Source of the DNA: Candidatus Omnitrophota bacterium
GTDB lineage: Bacteria > Omnitrophota > Gorgyraeia > Zapsychrales > Zapsychraceae
NCBI GenBank assembly: GCA_015233195.1
Contig: JADFYE010000014.1
Span: 1-60,432, forward strand
Length of the DNA: 60,432 nt
Direction: 5' to 3'
The notes under the pieces are model-generated. The model did no database searches, was not told the DNA's origin, and saw only the letters and a program-made list of their open reading frames with translations. Below are positions 25,204-33,600 of the stretch, piece after piece. Numbering within the stretch: the stretch's first letter is position 1; every line of letters starts with the position of its first letter. Made by a program: the position numbers and the translations under genes.

Positions 25204-26698
25204 ATTTGATCCTTCAGCATTGAAACAAAAGCGCGATCCTTGTGAAGAAGCAGCAGAGCATAAGGTCGAGCCTTTTGTGTTGGTTATTTTTGGTGGTACT
25301 GGGGATTTAAGCCGCAAGAAACTTTTGCCTTCTTTATATGAATTATTTTTTAAAGCTAAATTAGTTGATGAATTCTCCGTCCTTGCAGTAGGTTCCCGCA
25401 AATTTTCAGACGATGAATTCCGAAACCTAGCGTTGGATGCTATTAAGCAGTATGGAACATCGTCTATAGATCTTTCCCGCGTTCAAGATTTTCTAAAACA
25501 TTTACATTATTACAGCCATGATCTTAATCAAGACGGGCATTATGGCGAATTGTGTGACCGCTTAACTCAAATTTGCAATTCTCACCAGGTTCCGGTAAAA
25601 AATACAGTTTATTATTTAGCAGTTCATCCGGAAATGGTTGCAGAAGTCATTGAGCGTTTGCGTAAAGTCGAGATGTGCCATAACACTCCTAACAGTAAAA
25701 TTATTATTGAAAAACCTTTTGGTACTGACCGGGTTTCTGCTGAAACGCTGAACACTCAGTTAAGTAAAGTTTTTGGTGAGGAACAGATTTATCGGATGGA
25801 TCATTATTTAGGCAAAGATACAGTCCAGAATATTTTATTTTTCCGTTTTGGTAACAGCATCTTAGAACCATTGTGGAATAGGAATTATATTGAACGGGTG
25901 GATATAATTGTAGACGAAGATATTGGAGTTGAGGCGCGGGGTAAGTTGTATGAACAGTCGGGTATAGTACGCGATGTGGTGCAGAATCATGCTTTACAAA
26001 TTTTATCGTTAATAGCGATGGAACCTCCGGCAGGATTTGATGCTGAGCTTATTCGCGACGAGAAAGTTAATGTTTTACGCCATGTACGTAAACTCAGCAA
26101 AGAACACATTGTTAAATTTATGGTACGCGGACAATACAGGGAAGGGACGGTACAAGGGCAAAAAGTAGTTGGGTATCGTCAAGAACCTAATGTTGCTTCA
26201 AACTCAAACACGCCTACATTTTTTTCTGGTAAATTTTTTATCGATAACAGCAGATGGGCGGACGTTCCCTTTAATATACGCGCAGGTAAACGTCTGGCAG
26301 AGCGAAAAACTGAAGTTGTGATATCTTTTAAATTTCCGGCTTTACGTTTATTTGGTAATTCTTGCAAAGATTTGCATGCTAATGAATTGATTTTTAAGAT
26401 CCAGCCTCAAGAAAAAATTTGCTGGCATTTGAATGTTAAACGTCCGGGTATGGGCAATTATCCGCAAACTGTGCCTATGGTTTTTGATTATGATGTTATG
26501 TTCAACGAAAAACGTTTGCCGCCGTATGAACGTTTGTTAGCAGATTGTATAAGAGGCGATGCTATGCTTTTTGCGCGGCGAGACGAGGTAGAAGCAATGT
26601 GGTCGATAGTTGACCCGATCAACGCATTTTGGGACAATAATCCAGCGCAGGATTTTCCGAATTATGCTGCAGGAACTTTTGGACCAGTGCTGAAGTAA
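25190..26698 (+). CDS. zwf: Glucose-6-phosphate 1-dehydrogenase
   Basis: This enzyme oxidises glucose 6-phosphate to 6-phosphogluconolactone, feeding Gnd. The 502-residue product starts with GTG inside gnd. It contains the nucleotide loop FGGTGDLSRKKLLPSLY (about residues 34-50), EKPFGTD, and the substrate/catalytic motif RMDHYLGKDTVQN, where most homologues have DHYLGKE. No 6-phosphogluconolactonase gene is present next to it. The lactone may hydrolyse spontaneously or the gene lies elsewhere. Confidence 0.95.
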   Translation: MGEFEFDPSALKQKRDPCEEAAEHKVEPFVLVIFGGTGDLSRKKLLPSLYELFFKAKLVDEFSVLAVGSRKFSDDEFRNLALDAIKQYGTSSIDLSRVQDFLKHLHYYSHDLNQDGHYGELCDRLTQICNSHQVPVKNTVYYLAVHPEMVAEVIERLRKVEMCHNTPNSKIIIEKPFGTDRVSAETLNTQLSKVFGEEQIYRMDHYLGKDTVQNILFFRFGNSILEPLWNRNYIERVDIIVDEDIGVEARGKLYEQSGIVRDVVQNHALQILSLIAMEPPAGFDAELIRDEKVNVLRHVRKLSKEHIVKFMVRGQYREGTVQGQKVVGYRQEPNVASNSNTPTFFSGKFFIDNSRWADVPFNIRAGKRLAERKTEVVISFKFPALRLFGNSCKDLHANELIFKIQPQEKICWHLNVKRPGMGNYPQTVPMVFDYDVMFNEKRLPPYERLLADCIRGDAMLFARRDEVEAMWSIVDPINAFWDNNPAQDFPNYAAGTFGPVLK

Positions 26699-26715
26699 AA
26701 AATAAAAGTTAAAAT

Positions 26716-26759
26716 GATCCCCTCTCCAACCTCCGGGGAGAGGGTAGGGTGAGGGGAAT
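26716..26759 (+). repeat. GC-rich hairpin repeat, forward copy of an inverted pair
   Basis: CCCTCTCCAACCTCCGGGGA, GAGGGTAGGGTGAGGGG: the same family as 24249-24292. It lies 20 bases after zwf and, with the inverted copy at 26806-26850, can fold into one large hairpin or act as a terminator-like structure. The 187-base zwf-rhomboid gap contains essentially these two repeats and an AT-rich core. Confidence 0.85.
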
Positions 26760-26805
26760 AGTTTTTGAAATAAAATTTTTATATTGTTTTGTCTGTCTTT
26801 TAAAA

Positions 26806-26850
26806 ATAACCCCTCATCCTAACCTTCTCCCCAGAGGCGGGAGAAGGGAG
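26806..26850 (-). repeat. GC-rich hairpin repeat, inverted copy
   Basis: On the minus strand it reads CCCTTCTCCCGCCTCTGGGG, then AGAAGGTTAGGATGAGGGG, clearly the same family but more diverged. About 46 AT-rich bases separate it from the forward copy at 26716-26759. The arrangement resembles the DUF559 cassette without its gene. Confidence 0.8.
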
Positions 26851-26885
26851 CAAAAAGAGAATAATTAAAAATTTAAATATTATTT

Positions 26886-27590
26886 ATGCCAAAAACAAAA
26901 TCCCATTCTAATGTTGTTATAAATTTTTTAAGTGAAGCACAGGCTGCTTTGATAATTATCGTGCTCAATTGCATGATGTTTTGGTATGTTTATCATTCGG
27001 CTCTTCCTAAACCTCCAGTTCAAGATTTAATTTTATATCCCGGAAATTTATTGCGGGGTTATTTGTGGACGATACTTACTTCAGGATTCATGCACCGCGA
27101 TCTGATGCATTTATTTTTTAATATGCTCGGGATTTTAGTTTTTGGTCGGATAGTGGAAAGACAGTTAGGTGTGGCAAAAACTTTTTATGTATATTTTGGG
27201 GCGCTTTTTATATCCATGCTTTGCGCGACCATGGCGTATATGATGTTAGGCAGGAACGTGGCGCTTATTGGCGCTTCCGGCGCTCTGATGGGGTTAATAT
27301 CAGCCGCAATGTTGCTTGACCCATTTACTATTACTTATGAAATGATAATTCCTTTGCCAGTAATGTTAAAAGCCTGGCTGTTTTTTTACGCGGATTTTAG
27401 AGGGGTTTTAAGTCGGGTTAACGACGGAGTAAGCCATTTCGCGCATATATTTGGATTTTTATCAATTTCAGTTTTGATGTATTGGCTTTCCGTAAAAGAA
27501 CGCAAAAAAATGACAGTAGGATTAATCATTAACATAGCATCTTTCTTCGCGTTATTTTTGATTAGGAAATGGATATACAGTTATCTATGA
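26886..27590 (+). CDS. Rhomboid-family intramembrane serine protease
   Basis: The 234-residue protein has about six membrane helices. The catalytic serine is S131 in the GASGALMGL motif, and the catalytic histidine is H187 in SHFAHIFGF. The HRDLMHLFFNM segment is the conserved HxxxHLxxNM-like support of the active site. Rhomboids cleave membrane proteins within or near the bilayer. The substrate is unknown. The start has no obvious Shine-Dalgarno, and the stop overlaps dinB. Confidence 0.9.
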   Translation: MPKTKSHSNVVINFLSEAQAALIIIVLNCMMFWYVYHSALPKPPVQDLILYPGNLLRGYLWTILTSGFMHRDLMHLFFNMLGILVFGRIVERQLGVAKTFYVYFGALFISMLCATMAYMMLGRNVALIGASGALMGLISAAMLLDPFTITYEMIIPLPVMLKAWLFFYADFRGVLSRVNDGVSHFAHIFGFLSISVLMYWLSVKERKKMTVGLIINIASFFALFLIRKWIYSYL

Positions 27591-28750
27591 CCTTTATTTT
27601 ACACATCGACATGGACGCATTTTTTGCTGCTGTAGAACAGCGGGATGATCCTAGATTATTAGGGAAGCCAGTTATTATCGGCGCTGATCCGCAGGGAGGA
27701 AAAGGTCGCGGTGTGGTCTCGACTTGTTCGTATGAAGCGCGGAAATTTGGAGTGCATTCAGCAATGCCAATTTCGCAGGCTTTTAAGAAATGTCCAAAAG
27801 GATTTTTTTTACAGCCGGATATGGATAAATATAGCCGGGTGTCTGCTGAGATCATGAAAATTTTGTATGATTTCACGCCTGAGATTGAGCAGGTGAGTGT
27901 TGATGAGGCATTTTTAGATATTACCGGTTCATATCATTTATGGAAAACACCTTTGGCTGTCGGGCAAAGCATTAAAGCCCGGATTAAAAAAGATTTAGAT
28001 TTGAACTGTTCGATTGGCATTGCGTCTAATAAAATGATAGCAAAAATCGCGTCTGATTATTGCAAACCTAATGGGCTTTTGCAGATTAATGCTGAACAAA
28101 TTTTGGAATTTTTGTGGCCGCTTACTGTTGATAAAATTTGGGGAGTAGGCGCTAAGACAAAAGAGATATTGAATAATTCCGGCATATTCACAGTCGGGGA
28201 TATGGCGCACACGTCAAGAGAATTATTGCGGTCGCGCTTAGGCGAGCATGGTTTGGATTTGTATGAATTAGCCAATGGCATAGACGATCGAGGCGTAGTT
28301 TTAGAACATGATGTAAAATCTGTAAGTAATGAATATACTTTTGATGAAGATACAAATAATAAAGAGGAGCTGTATAAAACCATTTCTTATCTTTGTGAAA
28401 AAGTGTCATATCGTCTAAGACAGGATGAATTAAAGGGAAAAACTATAACTGTAAAAATCCGGACTGGTGCTTTTAAAACTGTTACCCGTTCCCGTACTTT
28501 AGACGACCGGACTAATTTTTTTGATGATATTTATAAAAACTCAAAACAATTGTTTGATGAATATTTTGGGTCTTTACCGTCTAAGGAAGTAGTTCGTTTG
28601 ATTGGGGTGCGGGTAGCAAATTTTGAAGAAAATTTTGTTCAGGATAGTTTGTTTGAACCAGCGCTGGATATTAAAAAAGAAAAAGTTCATCAGGTAATGG
28701 ATAAGATAAAAAATAAATTTGGCGAGGGAGTTATTGGACGAGGAAGATAA
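27587..28750 (+). CDS. dinB: DNA polymerase IV (Y-family translesion polymerase)
   Basis: DinB copies damaged DNA with low fidelity. I take the ATG at 27587, overlapping the rhomboid stop (ATGA) and giving MTFILHIDMDAFFAAVEQ, the normal N-terminus. An ATG at 27569 is less likely. Of 387 residues, the palm has D in HIDMDAFFA and the SVDEAFLD catalytic pair. CSIGIASNKMIAKIASDYCKP and the thumb helix-hairpin-helix (KIWGVGAKTKEIL) follow, with a little-finger domain behind. No clear beta-clamp-binding motif was recognised at the C-terminus. Confidence 0.94.
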   Translation: MTFILHIDMDAFFAAVEQRDDPRLLGKPVIIGADPQGGKGRGVVSTCSYEARKFGVHSAMPISQAFKKCPKGFFLQPDMDKYSRVSAEIMKILYDFTPEIEQVSVDEAFLDITGSYHLWKTPLAVGQSIKARIKKDLDLNCSIGIASNKMIAKIASDYCKPNGLLQINAEQILEFLWPLTVDKIWGVGAKTKEILNNSGIFTVGDMAHTSRELLRSRLGEHGLDLYELANGIDDRGVVLEHDVKSVSNEYTFDEDTNNKEELYKTISYLCEKVSYRLRQDELKGKTITVKIRTGAFKTVTRSRTLDDRTNFFDDIYKNSKQLFDEYFGSLPSKEVVRLIGVRVANFEENFVQDSLFEPALDIKKEKVHQVMDKIKNKFGEGVIGRGR

Positions 28751-28757
28751 AAATTTT

Positions 28758-30572
28758 ATGCGTAGAAATTTTGTTATAACCATATTTTTGGTGTTGCTGT
28801 GCTCCGCTTGCTCGCCTTTGCGTTCAGTTAAATGGGAGAATATGTATTCTCCTTTTGAACAGTTGCATATTGATGAAAAGACTACTTACGAAAACTCGCC
28901 TTTTACAAAATTAATAAATGTGGTTTTTAAAACGGGAATTACCGCATTACCTGGAAACGCGCCGCATTATGTTGATTTGCTTAACACCGGAGAGGACGCG
29001 TTCTTAGCGCGGGTTCATTTGATCCGTAATGCTAAACGTTCGATTTTGCTGCAGACGTATATTTGGGATAAGGATGAATGCGGCAGGTTTTTTATTAAAG
29101 AACTGATCGAAGCTGCAAACCGCGGAGTAAAAGTAAAAGTTTTGATCGATGCCATGGGCGCTACTAAAGATCTTGACCTGTTAGCTTATTTTGCCGACGC
29201 CAGCCCTAACCTTGAGATAAAATTTTATAACCCTAATGTTTTACGTATAAACCCTTCTGCTTTACAAATAGCGAGTCAAATGGCAATACGTTTAGATGGT
29301 ATGAACAAGCGCATGCACAATAAAACTTTAATTATTGACGACCAGATCGCGATCATGGGCGGGCGCAATTATCAGAATGATTATTTTGATATGAGCAGTT
29401 TAAGAAATTTTAAAGATCGAGATGTTTTAGTGGTTGGACCGATAGCCAAGCAAGTTACAGATTCTTTTATTCAATACTGGGCGTTTCATCAGGCAGTATA
29501 TGCTAAAGATATGTTGGATATTGGCGCTTTGATGAAAAATAAAACGTATAAAACAAAAATTACTGACCAGACTTTTGATTTTAACGATTTATTTAAAGAT
29601 GCTGAGACACAGTTGGCAGATCTAAAATTTATAGACCAGCGTTTTGTGAATAGCGCGCTTTTGGTGAAGCATTTGCAATTTATTGTTGATTTACCAGGAA
29701 AAAATTTCATACCTGGACTTGCTAGTGGAAGTGATGCAACTGATGCTTTATTAGATATTCTGCAGCAAGCCAAAAAACAAATAATTTTTCAAACGCCATA
29801 TTTAGTTTTGGATACTTATTTGGTCAAGAATATCCGTAAGCTGAAAAAACAAAATAAAGACTTGGATATCTTAATATCGACTAACAGTTTGGCAGCCACC
29901 GACCATATCACTGCTTACGCGCAATCTTTTAAACAGAAAAGTTTTTTTGTTGACGCTTTAAGGTTTAGGATATTTGAATTTAAGCCAGTGCCTAAGGATA
30001 TTGAGTTCATGCTTCCGAATTATAAAAAACACCCGCCAGAATTTTTTCCGGCTTACAAAGATTCAATTTTAGAGTGGGCAATGGAACCGATCTCTGTACC
30101 ACCGAATCGCAGATATGTTTGTATTCACGCGAAATCTTTTGTGATTGATGATCAAGTAGGCTGGGTCGGTTCATTTAATTTGGATCCGCGTTCAGCGCAT
30201 TTGAACACAGAATTAGGCGTTGTTATCTGGGATACAGCGTTTACTAAATTGCTAAAAGATAATATTGATGTGGATATGGCTACTGGTAATAGCTGGGTGG
30301 TGGGTCGCAGGAATAATGTACCGGTGGTAAAGCAATTAAATATGTTCATTGATAAAACTATGGAAACTTTGCCTTTGGGAGATGTTTGGCCATTCCAGCA
30401 TATTACGATGTTTGAATTAAAAGAAGGGGCTCAGCCAGTACCTTTCTATGATAATTTGTTCTATAAAAATTACCAGGAAGTTGGTTCTTTTCCTGAAGTT
30501 CCCTTTCCTCAAGGACAGATCAAAGTCATTCTGCTTAAAGCATTTATAGGTCTTGCAAAACCTTTAATGTAA
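28758..30572 (+). CDS. Phospholipase D / cardiolipin synthase-like lipoprotein
   Basis: The ATG at 28758 gives a lipoprotein signal MRRNFVITIFLVLLCSACS with a lipobox cysteine. An earlier in-frame ATG would spoil it. The 604-residue protein contains two HKD motifs: HNKTLIIDDQIAIMGGRN (H187) and HAKSFVIDDQVGWVGSFNLD (H457), each with the following G-N/G-S-F element. Such twin-HKD enzymes act as cardiolipin synthases (ClsC-like) or phosphodiesterases. The arrangement and lipid anchor resemble ClsC. It would act at the periplasmic membrane face. A long palindrome follows the stop. Confidence 0.88.
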   Translation: MRRNFVITIFLVLLCSACSPLRSVKWENMYSPFEQLHIDEKTTYENSPFTKLINVVFKTGITALPGNAPHYVDLLNTGEDAFLARVHLIRNAKRSILLQTYIWDKDECGRFFIKELIEAANRGVKVKVLIDAMGATKDLDLLAYFADASPNLEIKFYNPNVLRINPSALQIASQMAIRLDGMNKRMHNKTLIIDDQIAIMGGRNYQNDYFDMSSLRNFKDRDVLVVGPIAKQVTDSFIQYWAFHQAVYAKDMLDIGALMKNKTYKTKITDQTFDFNDLFKDAETQLADLKFIDQRFVNSALLVKHLQFIVDLPGKNFIPGLASGSDATDALLDILQQAKKQIIFQTPYLVLDTYLVKNIRKLKKQNKDLDILISTNSLAATDHITAYAQSFKQKSFFVDALRFRIFEFKPVPKDIEFMLPNYKKHPPEFFPAYKDSILEWAMEPISVPPNRRYVCIHAKSFVIDDQVGWVGSFNLDPRSAHLNTELGVVIWDTAFTKLLKDNIDVDMATGNSWVVGRRNNVPVVKQLNMFIDKTMETLPLGDVWPFQHITMFELKEGAQPVPFYDNLFYKNYQEVGSFPEVPFPQGQIKVILLKAFIGLAKPLM

Positions 30573-30575
30573 CCT

Positions 30576-30602
30576 CTTCCGTAACCCCCGGGGTTACGGA
30601 AG
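30576..30602 (+). terminator. Perfect 27-base palindrome after the PLD gene
   Basis: CTTCCGTAACCCC (30576-30588) is the exact reverse complement of GGGGTTACGGAAG (30590-30602), separated by a single C. The hairpin is very stable but lacks a proper T-run (GTCCTCTTG follows). It may therefore be a weak or Rho-assisted terminator, or an insulating palindrome just ahead of the giant-gene promoter. Confidence 0.6.
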
Positions 30603-30608
30603 GTCCTC

Positions 30609-30636
30609 TTGACAACTCTTATTTATATGGCATACT
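30609..30636 (+). promoter_or_regulatory. Promoter of the giant-gene pair
   Basis: A perfect TTGACA (30609-30614) is followed after 16 bases by CATACT (30631-30636), four of six -10 matches. Transcription would start near 30643, leaving a leader of about 30 bases with AGGAG at 30664-30668. It directly follows the palindrome that closes the previous unit. Confidence 0.65.
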
Positions 30637-30674
30637 TACACTCCATTTATTTAATTATTATATAGGAGATGGAT

Positions 30675-33600
30675 ATGCTCAAACGTCTTATCAGTTCATT
30701 TGTTTTAACTGCATTTTTATTCACCAACCTTTTTTCCGGAACAGGTTATGCTCAAGTAGTATTACCAATGCCCGGTACAATGTTGACTCCGACTGCGGTG
30801 TATAATCCTGCAATGATCCGAGGGGTGAATATTGACCCAAACAATCCGCTTAAGTTTGATTTTATTCTGGATCGCGGCGATAAAGTATTATCCGATTCTG
30901 ACTTTAAACTAGAATCAAGTAAACTGGTTAAATATTTCCTCGCTGCTTTAACTGTCCCGCAAAAAGAAATGTGGGTCAACCTTTCTCCGAACGAGCCAGA
31001 CCGTATTATTCCAGAAAATTTTGGCAAGACTGAAATGGGTCGCGATGTTTTAGCACAGGATTATTTATTGAAACAGCTGACTTCTTCTTTAATGTATCCC
31101 GAAAATGAATTAGGCAAAAAATTCTGGTCAAAAATTTATGAAAGAGCAAAAAAAGAATTAGGCACAACTGACATCCCGACTGATACCTATAATAAAGTTT
31201 GGATTGTCCCGCAAGTCGCAAAGATTTACGAACATTCCAAAGGCGCGTTTATTGTATCGACTCATCTGAAGGTGCTTTTGGAAGAGGATTATTTTGCAAA
31301 GCAACAAGCACAAATTTCCAAAAGCATCCCGAGAACGCAGGACGAGGGATTACATGACGCAAAGTTAAAAGTGCAATTAATGCATCAAATTATTATCCCA
31401 GAAATTGAACGGGAAGTTAATGAGGGGGAGATTTTTGCTAATCTTCGTCAGATTTATAGTTCTATGGTCCTTGCTCTGTGGTATAAACAAGCTTTAAAAA
31501 ATTCTGCCTTAGGTCAGGCATTTGTAGACCAAAAGAAGACTTCAGGACTTGAAACTGGCGATGTAAAAGCTAACCAAAAAATTTATGACCAATATTTAGC
31601 CGCGTTTAAAAAAGGCGTTTATGATTACGTTAAAGAAGAGTATGAACCTTCAGAACAAAAAATCATCAGTCGCAAATATTTTTCAGGTGGAGTTTCCGCA
31701 GATAGAGCTCAAATTAATACAATAAGAAAATCCGATGCTGCAGTATTAAATGCAGTTGATAAACTTGGCTCCCGCGTGAAAATCGCAAGCGTTACAGTTG
31801 GCGACGAAGCAATGCTTTCCGGAACAAATGCGATGGAATTTCTTTTTGCGAGTTACGCGGATATTAAAGGTGTAATGAGAGGTTTGGAAGAGTGGAAAGC
31901 TAAGGATCGGGATGAGGCAGAACGGTTAGTGGCAATTTTTGCTAAGCTGATGCCTAAGTTAGATGAATTCGAGAGCGGAGAATATCAATTATCGTCGGAT
32001 GAACAACAATTGTTGAATAAATTTGGTGAAGAGTTTATAGGGTCTAAAGATGGTATTTTGAGTTTTTTGAAAAATTTAAAAAAATCTCAGATCGCGGTCG
32101 TTCCTCCTGGAATTGTTAAAAATGTTCATAGAGACAAGAAAGTTTTTATTACAGGCGGTGGCGGATATATAGGAAAGAACGTTGCTTATGAATTATTAAA
32201 AGCAGGTTCGGATGTTGTGCTTTATGATGTATCGCCGAGAAATGTGGAAGCATTAATTAAGGAATTTGGAGAAAAACGCGTAGAAGTGGTTAGACAGGAT
32301 ATGCGGGATCTTCACATGCTGAAAAGGGCAATGCTGGGATGCGATTCTGTGGTGCATTTAGGCGCTTACATTGCCGCAGGTGATTCTACAAAACGACCGG
32401 CTCAATATTACGATGACAATGTGTTAGCAACATTGAACTTGTTAAAAACCATGAAAGAACTGGGTATTAGTAATTTGTCATTTGCTTCCAGCGCGGGAGT
32501 TTATGATGGAATTAATTTTAATAAAAATGAAGTTTTAGACGAAACTATTCATGCTAATCCGCAAAATCCTTACGGAGAGACCAAACTCATGATGGAGCGC
32601 TTGATGAAAGCGTATGGCGAGGATATTAATTGGTTTGCTGTCAGATTTTTTAATGTGGCAGGCGCAGTGTCGTTTAGAGGACGGGATGGTAAAGAATATG
32701 TTTTGGGAGAAGATCATGATGGCGCAGAAACCCATGTTATCGCCCGAGCAATTCAATCATTAAAAGAAAATAAAATTGCATTTAAAAAATTCGGTATTGA
32801 TTATAACACTCCGGATGGAACCAATGTTCGGGATTATATTCATGTAGGCGATTTAGCAAAAGCCATTGTCCGAACTTTGGCTGTACAGTATGTTAATGCT
32901 GAAAAGAAAATGAAGACCGCGCAGATTGTTAATTTAGGAACAGGATCTGGCACATCGGTTAATGAAATTACAGAGGCGATTCTTCAAGAACATAAAGCCG
33001 CAACTGGCGAAGATTTAAAATTTAAAGATGCTCCTCGTCGTCCAGGAGATCCGGATGCTTTAAAAGCCAGCGGGCTCAATGCTTTTGTGGAATTGGGTTT
33101 TGTTCCAACCCGAGGGGTTAAAGAAATTGTTAGGAGTGCTTATAAATATCATGTAACCCATCCGATTAATATTGATAATATCAAGCAGCCAGAGGCGAAA
33201 GATCAAACCAGCGAATCAAAATATTTAGAAACAATCCGTTTATCAATTATGCAAAATAAACAAATACCTTTAGACGTTCGTTTTGAGATTTTGTATCGGT
33301 TATTTATAGATATGGTTCGCGAACCAGCAGTTAATTATCGTGTTGGGAAAGGAATGGATCCGTTTAATGACAAGCAAAAGGAATTAATCGAAAAAATTAT
33401 TCAGGCTTCAACAGTAATATTTTCAACTCCAAATGTTTCTATAAGGGAGCAAGTTGCGAATAGCATGATATTAAAAAAATTATTTATTGATTTATATTTG
33501 GATCTTAAAGAAAGTGCTAATACATTTGAAAAGTTGGATTTTACAAGAGCAATGGATAGTTTTTATTCAATGGCTTATTTAGGAGAAGATTTATTAGATA

